Numbered from the stretch's first letter, positions 9,099 to 17,502 are shown. The stretch is 64,000 nucleotides of DNA from Ancylomarina longa (GCF_003996985.1 NZ_RJJX01000002.1:219956-283955), one strand, 5' to 3'. Made by a program: numbers and translations. The notes: generated from the sequence alone by a model not told the origin.

Positions 9099-9106
9099 CA
9101 AAGATA
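9099..9106 (-). promoter_or_regulatory. -7 promoter box for bamD-rpoZ-coaBC unit
   Basis: The minus strand reads TATCTTTG (TAnnTTTG consensus) 32 bp upstream of the bamD start, back to back with the promoter of the divergent alpha-oxoamine synthase. Confidence 0.6.
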
Positions 9107-9188
9107 AAATATTCCAATGAATTATTGGATACTTTCCTTGCATATTATACAATTCTTTAATATTTATTGCTTTAATTTCAAAAAAGAT

Positions 9189-9196
9189 TACTTTTG
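9189..9196 (+). promoter_or_regulatory. -7 promoter box for the alpha-oxoamine synthase gene
   Basis: TACTTTTG fits TAnnTTTG and lies 38 bp upstream of the GTG start at 9234. It forms a divergent promoter pair with the bamD box. Confidence 0.6.
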
Positions 9197-9233
9197 CACA
9201 ATTGCAATAAAACAATTCAAAATAGCATAAATC

Positions 9234-10484
9234 GTGGATATATTTGACAAAGTTAACTCAAAAAAAGGAAATCTAGGGCAATACGCTAAACAAGCTCACG
9301 GGTATTTTGCATTTCCTAAACTAGAAGGAGAAATTAGCTCAAGAATGAAATTTCGTGGGAAGGATGTTTTAACTTGGAGTTTAAACAACTATATTGGCTT
9401 AGCCAACCATCCTGAAGTGAGAAAAACTGATGCTGAAGCTGCCGCAAAATGGGGATTAGCTTATCCTATGGGAGCTCGAATGATGTCAGGGCAGACTAGC
9501 CTTCATGAAGAACTAGAATCTCAATTAGCTGAATTTGTTGGAAAACCTGACGCTTTCTTGCTAAACTTTGGATATCAGGGAATGCTTTCAATTATTGATT
9601 CAATGGTTGGAAGACATGACGTTATTGTATATGATTCTGAAGCTCATGCCTGTATCATGGATGGTTTAAGACTTCATGTTGGAAAACGTTTCGTATTCCC
9701 TCATAACGATATGGAAAACCTTCGTCAAGAATTAGAGCGTGCAACCAAATGGACTGAAAAAACAGGAGGTGGAATTCTTGTGATCACCGAAGGTGTTTTT
9801 GGAATGGCCGGTGATCTTGGCAAATTGGATGAAATCTGTGCACTAAAAGATGATTTCAATTTCCGTTTACTTGTAGACGATGCACATGGTTTTGGTGTAA
9901 TGGGTAAAAATGGTGCTGGAACTATCGAACACTTTGGAGTTCAAGATAAAGTTGATCTTCACTTTAGTACTTTTGCTAAAGCAATGGCAGGAATTGGTGC
10001 TTTTGTTGCTTGTAGCGAAGAAGTTTGTACTTATTTAAGATACACCATGAGATCTCAGATTTTCGCAAAATCTCTTCCAATGCCTATCGTAGAAGGATCT
10101 ATCAAAAGACTGGAGCTTCTTAAAACAAAACCTGAGTTAAGAGAAAAACTTTGGTCAATAACCGCTGCCCTTCAAAACGGATTAAAAGAAGCTGGATTAA
10201 ATATTGGAGTAACACAATCCCCTGTAACTCCTGTTTATTTATCAGGTAGTGTTGCAGAAGGAACTCAGGTGACAATGGATCTAAGAGAAAATTATAATAT
10301 TTTCTGCTCTATCGTTGTTTATCCTGTTATTCCAAAAGGTCAGTTATTACTTCGTTTAATTCCAACAGCAATTCATACTCTTGAAGATGTAGAATACACT
10401 GTAAATGCATTTAAAGATGTTGCTCAGAAATTAAAAGATGGTAAATATAGCAATGAGAAATTTGCGGATATTTTCAATCAGTAA
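9234..10484 (+). CDS. Alpha-oxoamine synthase family PLP enzyme (serine palmitoyltransferase / cysteate acyltransferase type)
   Basis: A pyridoxal-phosphate enzyme of the alpha-oxoamine synthase family, which condenses an amino acid with an acyl thioester and releases CO2. The 416-aa protein has LNNYIGLANHPEV, the substrate loop MGARMMSGQTSLHEELE, the HACIMDG region, the cofactor aspartate in LLVDDAHGFGVMGKNGAG, and the Schiff-base lysine in FSTFAKAMAGIGAF. Translation starts at GTG. In Bacteroidota close relatives act in sphingolipid synthesis (serine substrate) or sulfonolipid synthesis (cysteate substrate). Sequence reading alone does not decide which. It is a single gene with its own promoter and terminator. 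KBL or BioF are less likely because no thr or bio genes are nearby. Confidence 0.85.
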   Translation: MDIFDKVNSKKGNLGQYAKQAHGYFAFPKLEGEISSRMKFRGKDVLTWSLNNYIGLANHPEVRKTDAEAAAKWGLAYPMGARMMSGQTSLHEELESQLAEFVGKPDAFLLNFGYQGMLSIIDSMVGRHDVIVYDSEAHACIMDGLRLHVGKRFVFPHNDMENLRQELERATKWTEKTGGGILVITEGVFGMAGDLGKLDEICALKDDFNFRLLVDDAHGFGVMGKNGAGTIEHFGVQDKVDLHFSTFAKAMAGIGAFVACSEEVCTYLRYTMRSQIFAKSLPMPIVEGSIKRLELLKTKPELREKLWSITAALQNGLKEAGLNIGVTQSPVTPVYLSGSVAEGTQVTMDLRENYNIFCSIVVYPVIPKGQLLLRLIPTAIHTLEDVEYTVNAFKDVAQKLKDGKYSNEKFADIFNQ

Positions 10485-10500
10485 TATTCAAGATAAAAGC

Positions 10501-10530
10501 AACGGCATCCCTACAGGATGCCGTTTTTTT
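10501..10530 (+). terminator. Intrinsic terminator
   Basis: AACGGCATCC, a 5-nt loop and GGATGCCGTT (10501-10525) are followed by T7. It lies 17 bp after the stop of the alpha-oxoamine synthase gene. Confidence 0.95.
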
Positions 10531-10533
10531 ATG

Positions 10534-10573
10534 CAAAAAAAAAATACCTGACAATAATTAAATGTCAGGTATT
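10534..10573 (-). terminator. Intrinsic terminator of trxB
   Basis: The inverted repeat AATACCTGACA / TGTCAGGTATT (10543-10553 with 10563-10573) is followed on the minus strand by T10, just downstream of the trxB stop. Confidence 0.92.
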
Positions 10574-10596
10574 GTATTATTTATGAATTAACTTTA

Positions 10597-11589
10597 TTAC
10601 TCCCTTTCAGAAAGGAATCTTTCTGCATCCATAGCTGCCCTACAACCGGAACCTGCAGATGTTATTGCCTGTCGGTAATGAGGATCTTTTAAATCACCAC
10701 AAGCGAACACACCATGGACATTAGTTTTAGTAGTTTCTGGTTCTGTCAAGACATAACCTTGTGCATCTGTTTTTAAGTATCCATTAAATATTTTTGAATT
10801 TGGAGTATGTCCTATAGCCAAAAAGAAACCATCAATTTTCACATCTACTTCGCTTTCATCCGGCTCCCCCATTCGCTTAATTAATTTTACACCTTCCACC
10901 ACTCCATCTCCATATAATTCTTTAGTGTTGTGTTCAAATAGAACCTCTATATTTTTAGTTCTAAACACCCGATCCTGCATAGTTTTTGATGCTCTTAAAA
11001 ATGGTTTGCGAACGATCAAATACACTTTATTACACAAACCGGCCAAGTAGGTAGCTTCTTCAGCAGCGGTATCACCTCCTCCTACAACGGCAACATCCTT
11101 CCCGCGATAGAAAAATCCATCACAAGTGGCGCATGCAGAAACTCCAGACCCCATATATTTTTCCTCAGTAGGGAATCCTAAATATTTTGCAGTTGCACCT
11201 GTAGCAAGAATTACCGTCTCCGCCTCAATAAGCTTTTTATCATCAACAATAACCTTATGCGGATAGCTAGAAAAATCAACAGAAGTAACCAAACCCCATC
11301 GGCAATCGGTTCCAAAACGCTCTGCTTGCTTTTTCAAATCCGCCATCATTTCCGAACCCGTAATACCATCCGGATAACCAGGGAAATTATCTATTTCAGT
11401 TGTAGTTGTTAGCTGGCCTCCTGGTTGAAGTCCTTCAATTAACACAGGTTTAAGATTTGCTCTTGCTGCATATATCGCAGCAGTATATCCTGCTGGACCA
11501 GAACCAACTATAAGACATTTTACTTTCTCAACATCTCCTTCGGGAGTTGATTTATTTTCATCTTTAAGGTTCATTGATTTAAATTCCAT
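10597..11589 (-). CDS. trxB: Thioredoxin reductase TrxB
   Basis: This flavoprotein transfers electrons from NADPH to thioredoxin in the cytosol. The 330-aa protein has the FAD-binding GSGPAGYTAAIYAAR near the N-terminus, the redox-active CATC (C153, C156) in SACATCDGFF, the NADPH-binding GGGDTAAEE, and the second FAD motif GVFACGDLKDPHYRQAITSAGSG. The N-terminus is about 20 residues longer than in E. coli; a second ATG at 11574 is an alternative start. It is a monocistronic unit with a promoter box and terminator. Confidence 0.96.
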   Translation of the reverse strand: MEFKSMNLKDENKSTPEGDVEKVKCLIVGSGPAGYTAAIYAARANLKPVLIEGLQPGGQLTTTTEIDNFPGYPDGITGSEMMADLKKQAERFGTDCRWGLVTSVDFSSYPHKVIVDDKKLIEAETVILATGATAKYLGFPTEEKYMGSGVSACATCDGFFYRGKDVAVVGGGDTAAEEATYLAGLCNKVYLIVRKPFLRASKTMQDRVFRTKNIEVLFEHNTKELYGDGVVEGVKLIKRMGEPDESEVDVKIDGFFLAIGHTPNSKIFNGYLKTDAQGYVLTEPETTKTNVHGVFACGDLKDPHYRQAITSAGSGCRAAMDAERFLSERE

Positions 11590-11629
11590 ATGTTTACTTA
11601 TTCTGTTTCTAAATTGTATTTTAGCCTAG

Positions 11630-11637
11630 CAAATCTA
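11630..11637 (-). promoter_or_regulatory. -7 promoter box for trxB
   Basis: The minus strand reads TAGATTTG (TAnnTTTG), 41 bp upstream of the trxB start. Confidence 0.6.
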
Positions 11638-11747
11638 CAAAATATCCAGATAACTACAAGTGTAAATTTAAATAGATAAAGTAGATATTGTAATCAATTT
11701 TTTCGAATCTCAGTATCTCTATTTTTTGCCAATTCTGAAACATCTCT

Positions 11748-11755
11748 TATATTTG
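11748..11755 (+). promoter_or_regulatory. -7 promoter box for tRNA-Pro
   Basis: TATATTTG (TAnnTTTG) ends 11 bp before the first base of the mature tRNA, as expected for a tRNA promoter. Confidence 0.65.
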
Positions 11756-11766
11756 TCATCACAAAT

Positions 11767-11842
11767 CGGGGCGTAGCTCAGCCAGGTTTAGAGTACACGT
11801 CTGGGGGGCGTGGGGTCGGAAGTTCGAATCTTCTCGCCCCGA
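11767..11842 (+). tRNA. tRNA-Pro (anticodon GGG)
   Basis: The cloverleaf can be drawn by eye. The acceptor stem CGGGGCG pairs with CGCCCCG, the D-arm is GCTC/GAGT, and the anticodon stem CACGT/GCGTG encloses loop CTGGGGG with anticodon GGG (Pro). The T-arm is GGAAG/CTTCT around TTCGAAT, and the discriminator is A. CCA is not encoded. It is a likely integration target, since an integrase remnant follows it. Confidence 0.93.
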
Positions 11843-11865
11843 CTAGTTAAAGCCAATAAATACCA

Positions 11866-11895
11866 AGCGATTACAGTATCTGTAATCGCTTTTAT
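11866..11895 (+). terminator. Intrinsic terminator after tRNA-Pro
   Basis: AGCGATTACAG / CTGTAATCGCT (11866-11876 with 11880-11890) has a 3-nt loop and is followed by a T-rich stretch. Confidence 0.9.
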
Positions 11896-11982
11896 TTTGT
11901 CCTATTTTTACTTAAATATTGCGGTTTAAGATGCTTTTTGTAGCTTTAAAAGTGTAAAAACTTGCAAAAAAAATCACCCTAA

Positions 11983-12258
11983 ACGGCTACTGCAAAACGG
12001 ATATTAGACACCCGTAAAGCTAAGAAAAACGGCACTTTCCCGATAAAATTAGCAGTTTCTCACAAAAGTAAGACATCATATCTACTTGCAAAAATTTCAA
12101 TTCCAGAGAAATATCGGGACAATGAACGCATAAAAAGATTGATTTCGTGTCATGCTTTTGTCTTCCCTTACTTCTATCAATCGAAGCTTACAGGAATTAA
12201 AATCAGAGGTAACCGGGCAGGAAAAAGTATTGCTGATACTATCAATCGAAGCTTGTGA
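11983..12258 (+). pseudogene. Remnant of a tyrosine recombinase (integrase) N-terminus
   Basis: An open frame of about 91 codons without a start codon, beginning just after a TAA at 11980-11982. The early part (RILDTRKAKKNGTFPIKLAV, then SHKSKTSYLL and IPEKYRD) matches the arm-binding N-terminal domain common in Bacteroidota phage and transposon integrases. After about 55 residues similarity is lost, and the core catalytic domain (R..H.R..Y) is absent. It lies about 140 bp downstream of tRNA-Pro, the classic location for an integrated element. Most of the element has been deleted. Confidence 0.65.
12174..12254 (+). repeat. 16-bp direct repeat pair inside the integrase remnant
   Basis: CTATCAATCGAAGCTT occurs at 12174-12189 and exactly again at 12239-12254, 65 bp apart. 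It may mark a deletion scar or small duplication in the decaying element. It is not a copy of the tRNA 3' end. Confidence 0.8.
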
Positions 12259-12550
12259 CAAATGTAACTTATAGAAAGTTACACCCCCCTTAATGCTAAA
12301 GTTGTTACTTATAAAAAAGAGATAAAAACATTTTTTTATTCTTTCACCAACAATAATTTAGGATTCGTATAAATAAACAAATCGCTTATAACTTGACATA
12401 GAAACAATTTTGATTTTACACAATTTATCAATATTTTCACTTGTCAAAATAGGTAACTCGTCGACTGGTCATCAACCGGATAGATTTAGCGAGCCACTGG
12501 AAGAAGAGGTCGACGAGCCCTACAATATACAAACTAAATTCGTATTAAAA
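12259..12550. other. Intergenic stretch with an inverted repeat
   Basis: No gene is supported here. A 9-bp perfect inverted repeat, CTCGTCGAC (12457-12465) and GTCGACGAG (12509-12517), encloses a GC-richer island unlike the AT-rich surroundings, just ahead of the HU-like gene. The stretch after the integrase remnant has a C6 tract followed by AT-rich sequence. Confidence 0.5.
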
Positions 12551-13252
12551 ATGAGTTTACGATATGGTTTAACACCCAATAGTCTTACCGACGATCCGGA
12601 TGATTATATGGGAATAGTAACAGATAATGAGTCGGTTAACGAAGAGCAAATTGTAGAACAAATGATTGGCAAAGGCTCTACGGTAACCAAAGCCGAAGCC
12701 CTTTCGGTAATTGAGGAATTTGAATATGCTGTAGTAGAAGCAGTAAAAAACGGAAACAATGTGAACACCAGATTATTCAAAGTTCATCCTAGTGTGGCCG
12801 GTGTATTTAACGATAAACAGGATCATTTCGATGCTTCGCGACATGCCATAAAATTGAATTTACTTGCTGGTTCAAGATTAAGGGCTGCCATTGCAGATAT
12901 TGAATTACATAAAGTGGAAATTGTATCGCCACAACCTGTATTGCAACAATTTGTTGATCTTAAATCGAAAGTAATTAACGAGACCTTTACACCCGGACAG
13001 GTAGCATCTATTCGCGGTTCTTTGCTTAAATTCGATACAACGGATTCCCAACAAGGCATATTTTTCATCAATACAACAGGAGAAGAAACCCGCGTAGAAA
13101 ATGTAATCAAAAACAAACCATCCGAAGTGCTTTTCTTCGTACCCGATTCGTTGAGCGAAGGTACGTTCCAAATAGAATTACGCAGTATCTTTCATCATTC
13201 CAATACCATGAAAAAAGGTCGTTTATTAAACGATCTGATTCCTGTAAAATAA
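12551..13252 (+). CDS. HU-like DNA-binding domain protein with C-terminal DUF4469 Ig-like domain
   Basis: A 233-aa protein. The N-terminal half (from MSLRYGLTPNSLTDDPDDYMG through VKNGNNVNTRLFKVHPSVAGVF) fits the Bacteroidota HU-type DNA-binding domain. The C-terminal half (IRGSLLKFDTTDSQQGIFFI to FHHSNTMKKGRLLNDLIPVK) fits the DUF4469 Ig-like domain that accompanies it. The ATG at 12551 is chosen because residues encoded further upstream are low-complexity and fall in an inverted-repeat region. The cellular role is unknown. A terminator and then a 23-bp palindromic repeat array follow. Confidence 0.8.
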   Translation: MSLRYGLTPNSLTDDPDDYMGIVTDNESVNEEQIVEQMIGKGSTVTKAEALSVIEEFEYAVVEAVKNGNNVNTRLFKVHPSVAGVFNDKQDHFDASRHAIKLNLLAGSRLRAAIADIELHKVEIVSPQPVLQQFVDLKSKVINETFTPGQVASIRGSLLKFDTTDSQQGIFFINTTGEETRVENVIKNKPSEVLFFVPDSLSEGTFQIELRSIFHHSNTMKKGRLLNDLIPVK

Positions 13253-13272
13253 AAATAAAGCAGATATAGTAA

Positions 13273-13315
13273 ACAGATGCTCGTTTGTAAGATCAAATGA
13301 GCATCTGTCTTTTTT
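13273..13315 (+). terminator. Intrinsic terminator
   Basis: ACAGATGCTC / GAGCATCTGT (13273-13282 with 13299-13308) is followed by a run of T, downstream of the HU-like gene. Confidence 0.9.
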
Positions 13316-13345
13316 TACCCCTAATCCGATTCGCTTCTGCCCCCC

Positions 13346-13444
13346 AAACAACTTGGGTAGTACTTCCCAAACAACTTGGGCAGTGCTTCCCAAACAACTT
13401 GGGTAGTACTTCCCAAACAACCGGGGTAGTACTTCCCAAACATC
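13346..13444. repeat. Four tandem 23-bp repeats, each containing a near-palindrome
   Basis: The unit AAACAACTTGGGTAGTACTT + CCC is repeated exactly in phase four times (13346-13368, 13369-13391, 13392-13414, 13415-13437), with a partial fifth copy. Units 2 and 4 carry a few substitutions. Each unit boundary contains TTGGG-n-AGTACT-n-CCCAA, an 18-bp dyad with symmetry at 16 positions. No coding function is seen. It may be a protein-binding array or an unstable minisatellite. Confidence 0.92.
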
Positions 13445-13619
13445 AGAATAGTTTCTATTGTCTTTTCACTACAAAAAGAATTAGTCCGCTTTACAAGCAC
13501 AGTTATCCAGATCACTCAAACAGCAGAATCGCTTTTATAAGCTAGTACCAATTTGATGATGAATATCAAAAGCTCAGATTCCTAAAAAACCATTATCTTC
13601 CCTATAAAAATTATAACAC

Positions 13620-14102
13620 ATGAAAGGAATTCAAGATTACTATCCCGATCATTTTGCGCAATGCTACGGTTGCGGACGATTAAACGAGCACGGACATCAG
13701 ATTAAAACCAATTGGAATGGAGCCGAAACCATAACGAAATTTGTACCCAAAACCTATCATACCGCCATTCCGGGATTTGTGTATGGTGGTTTACTGGCAT
13801 CATTAATTGATTGTCATGGAACAGGATCGGCGGCACTGGCCCTTGCAAAAGCAAAAAATATCGTGCTCGACAAAAGCAATGCTCCTCGTTGTGTTACTGC
13901 CTCGTTACAGGTGAAATACCTTAAACCAACTCCAATAGGTAGCGAAATTGAAATCAAAGGAATAATAAGTGAAATCACAGAACGTAAAGTAAAAGTAAGC
14001 TGTGAATTATTTGCTGATGATATGCTGTGCGTAACTGGTGAGGTAATAGCTGTTTTGGTTCCTGATAATTTTGGGAAACCAAAGAATGCAAATCTTCAGT
14101 AA
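13620..14102 (+). CDS. PaaI-type hotdog-fold thioesterase
   Basis: A 160-aa protein of the hotdog superfamily, which usually hydrolyses acyl-CoA thioesters. Seen are a CYGCGRLNEHG N-terminal segment, the long-helix region IPGFVYGGLLASLIDCHGTGSAALA with the expected acidic residue (D) and HG, and the strand LQVKYLKPTPIGSEIEIKG, typical of PaaI/YigI-like members. The substrate is not predictable. It is a single gene between repeat-rich and hairpin-containing intergenic DNA. Confidence 0.85.
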   Translation: MKGIQDYYPDHFAQCYGCGRLNEHGHQIKTNWNGAETITKFVPKTYHTAIPGFVYGGLLASLIDCHGTGSAALALAKAKNIVLDKSNAPRCVTASLQVKYLKPTPIGSEIEIKGIISEITERKVKVSCELFADDMLCVTGEVIAVLVPDNFGKPKNANLQ

Positions 14103-14240
14103 ACAACTACAACATAGATAAATATCAATTGCTGATTTTGATTTTCCAATGATAATGTTCTATATTGTATCGGGTTCTTTTAATAAAACAAGAAAGTAAT
14201 TAATAAAATCTTATTCTGACTTAAATTACTTTCTGCCAAT

Positions 14241-14278
14241 AAAAAATGCCGCTCGAAACAAACGAACGGCATTTTTTT
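14241..14278. terminator. Hairpin terminator
   Basis: AAAAATGCCG and CGGCATTTTT arms (about 14242-14251 with 14267-14276) are flanked by A and T runs. It lies between the thioesterase gene and the DUF493 gene. Confidence 0.8.
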
Positions 14279-14357
14279 ATTAGAAGTACAGAGGAAGTAT
14301 AATCATCAAAAAATATTTCCCATTTTTGCAGTTCAAACAAATCAAGATAAGAAGTAA

Positions 14358-14630
14358 ATGGATCAGGAGAAATATAAACAAATGCGCCAACAGCTGTTAG
14401 ACTCAAACAATTGGCCATCCCTATATATGTTCAAATTTATTATCCCGAATAAGGAAGATAAATTGACAGCAATAAAAAACTTATTCCCGGAGAATACCGA
14501 ATTTGTCTTTAAAACTTCGCGTGATATTCGTTTTATCGGAATTACCGTGAAAATTATAATGGATTCGCCCGATACAGTGCTTAAAATCTACGATCAGGCA
14601 AAGAATATAGAAGGAATCATCAGTTTATAA
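14358..14630 (+). CDS. DUF493 family protein
   Basis: A 90-aa cytoplasmic protein matching the DUF493/YbeD family: NWPSLYMFKFIIPN near the N-terminus, then SRDIRFIGITVKIIMDSPDTVLKIYDQAKNIEGIISL, an ACT-like alpha/beta fold. YbeD-type proteins are thought to be small regulatory proteins; no specific function can be assigned. It is a single gene ended by a terminator shared with the convergent symporter gene. Confidence 0.88.
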   Translation: MDQEKYKQMRQQLLDSNNWPSLYMFKFIIPNKEDKLTAIKNLFPENTEFVFKTSRDIRFIGITVKIIMDSPDTVLKIYDQAKNIEGIISL

Positions 14631-14635
14631 GAAAC

Positions 14636-14675
14636 AAAAACAGGCTAATCTGCTTAAGAATAGCCTGTTTGTCTA
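14636..14675. terminator. Terminator between DUF493 gene and symporter
   Basis: AAACAGGCTA / TAGCCTGTTT (14638-14647 with 14661-14670) lies in the convergent gap. Confidence 0.85.
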
Positions 14676-14695
14676 TATTTATCATTTTTCTGTAT

Positions 14696-16357
14696 TTACC
14701 AAAACAGTGCATAAAGTACTACCAGCAAAATACAAATTGCATAAGATACCAGGTTAAAAACCGAACCTGTTTTAAAGGTTTTTCTGCTTACCTCAATTCC
14801 TTTTGGATCATCGGCTCCTTTATTCTGAAGCAAGCTCACCAATATAATTATTGCAATAGAAACTAAACAGATAATCCCCATCTGATCCAGAAATGGCAGG
14901 GATGGAAAGATAGATTCCAAAACCGTGCCTTGCACCCAGCCATTTGGACCAACCTTAAAGAAAAACGCTACCGGAATAGAGGACAATGTTCCTACAATAG
15001 CAGCTTTGTTTGTCGTCTTTTTCCAAAACAATCCCATTAAGAAAACAGCAAGAATACCAGGACTCACGATACCGGTGTACTCCTGAATATATTGGAATGC
15101 CTGATCGAGGCCTCCCAAAAGCGGAGCCATGATTCCAGCAATTACCAGGGCAAATCCAGCAGACAATCGTCCCACATTTACGGTTCTTTTATCCGAAGCT
15201 TTCGGATTAAAATAAGGTTTGTAAATATCCAATGTGAAAATCGTAGAGGTTGAATTCAGCATCGAAGCCAGTGAAGAAACAATGGCGGCAGCCAATGCTG
15301 CAAATGCAACTCCTTTTAATCCCGAAGGTAAAAATTGCAACAACCAGGGATAGGCCTTGTCGGCAGCTTCCATGCTTGGTAAATTATGCTTTGCGGCCTC
15401 TCCAAGACCGGCAAGTATTTGAGGATCGTTTACCATTACATAAGCTGCAATTCCAGGAATAACTACAATTATAGGGATGATCAGTTTTAATACTGCTGCA
15501 AAAACAATTCCCCGCTGCGACTCTCTTAATGATTTAGCAGCTAAAGTTCTTTGGATTATGTATTGATTAAATCCCCAATAATATAAGTTTGCCACCCACA
15601 TTCCACCAATCAATACTCCAATTCCTGGTAAATTGATATATTGGGAATTCGATTTATCTAAAATCATATGGAAACTATTTGGTGCTGCCTCATAAATATG
15701 CTTAAATCCGGCAATCACTCCATGTCCGGCAGACACATAATCCAAAGCCAAATAGGTAGTTACCAAACCTCCAAACACAAGAAAAACAACTTGAATTACA
15801 TCGGTCCAGGCTACAGCCGACAAACCTCCGTACAAGGAATAACTAGCCGCAAAAAGTGCCAGGCCAATCACACCGTAAATCATCGGAATCCCCATAATTG
15901 TTTCCATGGCCAACGCACCCAAATAAAGCACTGATGTCAAATTTACAAATACATACAAGCCAATCCAGAAGATTGCAAGTATGGTTTTTAAGTTGGTTGA
16001 GAATCGCTGTTCCACAAACTCGGGGATGGTGTACAATCCTTTTTCAATGAAAATGGGAAGAAAATATTTTCCCACAATTATCAAGGTTAGAGCAGCCATC
16101 CACTCATAAGATGCAATGGCCAATCCAATGGCGAAACCAGAACCCGACATGCCAATAAACTGCTCGGCCGAGATATTGGCTGCAATTAAGGAGGCTCCTA
16201 TCGCCCACCACGGCAACGACTTGCTCGCCAAAAAATAATCATCAGCATTCTTCTGATGTCCTTCTTTATCTCGCGACACCCACAAGCCAACGCCCACAAT
16301 TACGATTCCATAAATAATGAAGATCGCATAATCAAGAAATGAAAATGTAGTTTCCAT
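14696..16357 (-). CDS. Sodium/sugar symporter (SSS family, SGLT-like)
   Basis: A 553-aa inner-membrane protein with about 14 hydrophobic segments, of the solute:sodium symporter family. The N-terminal region DYFLASKSLPWWAIGASLIAANISAEQFIGMSGSGFAIG is the type found in the vSGLT galactose/glucose transporter group. It couples Na+ entry to sugar uptake. It is divergent from galM across 112 bp, which suggests shared sugar regulation and fits galactose or glucose as substrate, though specificity is inferred only. Confidence 0.88.
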   Translation of the reverse strand: METTFSFLDYAIFIIYGIVIVGVGLWVSRDKEGHQKNADDYFLASKSLPWWAIGASLIAANISAEQFIGMSGSGFAIGLAIASYEWMAALTLIIVGKYFLPIFIEKGLYTIPEFVEQRFSTNLKTILAIFWIGLYVFVNLTSVLYLGALAMETIMGIPMIYGVIGLALFAASYSLYGGLSAVAWTDVIQVVFLVFGGLVTTYLALDYVSAGHGVIAGFKHIYEAAPNSFHMILDKSNSQYINLPGIGVLIGGMWVANLYYWGFNQYIIQRTLAAKSLRESQRGIVFAAVLKLIIPIIVVIPGIAAYVMVNDPQILAGLGEAAKHNLPSMEAADKAYPWLLQFLPSGLKGVAFAALAAAIVSSLASMLNSTSTIFTLDIYKPYFNPKASDKRTVNVGRLSAGFALVIAGIMAPLLGGLDQAFQYIQEYTGIVSPGILAVFLMGLFWKKTTNKAAIVGTLSSIPVAFFFKVGPNGWVQGTVLESIFPSLPFLDQMGIICLVSIAIIILVSLLQNKGADDPKGIEVSRKTFKTGSVFNLVSYAICILLVVLYALFW

Positions 16358-16469
16358 ATTAGAGTTAATTTTAAATATTGAAATTGATGTTTGAATTCTT
16401 TCTAAATGCTTGTCCGATTTTTTTGTTGTAATTTCGACAACTAAAAAGTAAAACTAATAATATTTTTAG

Positions 16470-17489
16470 ATGATTGATGTAACGGATTTCGGAATTGCCC
16501 CTAACGGAGAGAAAGTTCAACTATATACTTTAAAAAATGAAAAAGGAATGACGGCTAAAATAACCAACTATGGCGGTATTTTAACCTCGCTACTCATTCC
16601 TGTTTCCGGAAAAAATAGAGAAGTTGTTTTAGGTTTCGACGATTTGGATGAATATACAAATACCGAATATATAAGCAATTGCCCGTATTTTGGAGCTTTA
16701 ATCGGAAGATATGGAAACCGAATAAATAAAGGTAAATTCAGGATTGGAGACAAGGATTTTCAACTGAACTGTAATCTCGGGGATCATCATTTACATGGTG
16801 GCTTGGAAGGTTTTGATAAGAAAATATGGAAGGCGGAAATTCTTTCAGATTTTGAATTAAAATTAAGCTATACCAGTCCGGATGGGGAGGAAAATTTCCC
16901 TGGTAAGCTTGCAGTAGATGTGATTTATACACTTACCAATGAGAACGAATTGCAAATCAAATATCAGGCCGTTACCGATCAAACTACACCGATAAACCTT
17001 ACCCAGCATTCCTATTTTAATCTTTCGGAACAGCCAAAGGATATTTTAGATCATCAGCTTAAAATAAACACCGATTATATCCTGGAAACAGATGATTCGC
17101 TAATTCCCGGCGGACAATTACTGGAAGTGGAAAATACTGTTTTTGATTTCCGCACTAAAAAAACAATCCAACAAGATATTGAAGAGTTGGAAAACTACGA
17201 CGACTGTTTTGCTTTTAAAGAAAGCACTAAAGAACCCAGAAAAGTAGCGGAATTAACAGATGAGAAGGATACGCTCACAATGGAGATTCATACTACCTTC
17301 CCAGGTTTACAACTCTACTCCGGAAAATATATCGATGCAGGGAAAATGAAAAAATTTGGTCCTTTTGCTGGAGTTGCTATAGAAGCGCAAGGCTATCCGG
17401 ATGCTCCCAATCATCCCAACTTTAAACATGGTTGGTTACACCCTGGGGAGATTTACAAACAACAAACGAATTACAGGTTTATCTTTTAA
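16470..17489 (+). CDS. galM: Aldose 1-epimerase GalM
   Basis: GalM (mutarotase) interconverts alpha and beta anomers of galactose and glucose. The 339-aa protein has the family motifs: NYGGILTSLLIP, GALIGRYGNRINKGKF, NLGDHHLHGG, a catalytic histidine in LTQHSYFNLS, and a C-terminal glutamate near GVAIEAQGYPDAPNHPNF. There is no signal peptide, so it is cytoplasmic. It fits beside the sugar symporter and upstream of glycan-use genes including a beta-galactosidase 10 kb away. Confidence 0.95.
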   Translation: MIDVTDFGIAPNGEKVQLYTLKNEKGMTAKITNYGGILTSLLIPVSGKNREVVLGFDDLDEYTNTEYISNCPYFGALIGRYGNRINKGKFRIGDKDFQLNCNLGDHHLHGGLEGFDKKIWKAEILSDFELKLSYTSPDGEENFPGKLAVDVIYTLTNENELQIKYQAVTDQTTPINLTQHSYFNLSEQPKDILDHQLKINTDYILETDDSLIPGGQLLEVENTVFDFRTKKTIQQDIEELENYDDCFAFKESTKEPRKVAELTDEKDTLTMEIHTTFPGLQLYSGKYIDAGKMKKFGPFAGVAIEAQGYPDAPNHPNFKHGWLHPGEIYKQQTNYRFIF

Positions 17490-17502
17490 TAATGTCTCCG
17501 AT

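Noticed and set aside
13226-13545. Frames on both strands through the 23-bp repeats giving repetitive peptides
   Set aside because: 23 is not a multiple of three, so the reading frame shifts each unit; the peptides are repeat artefacts.
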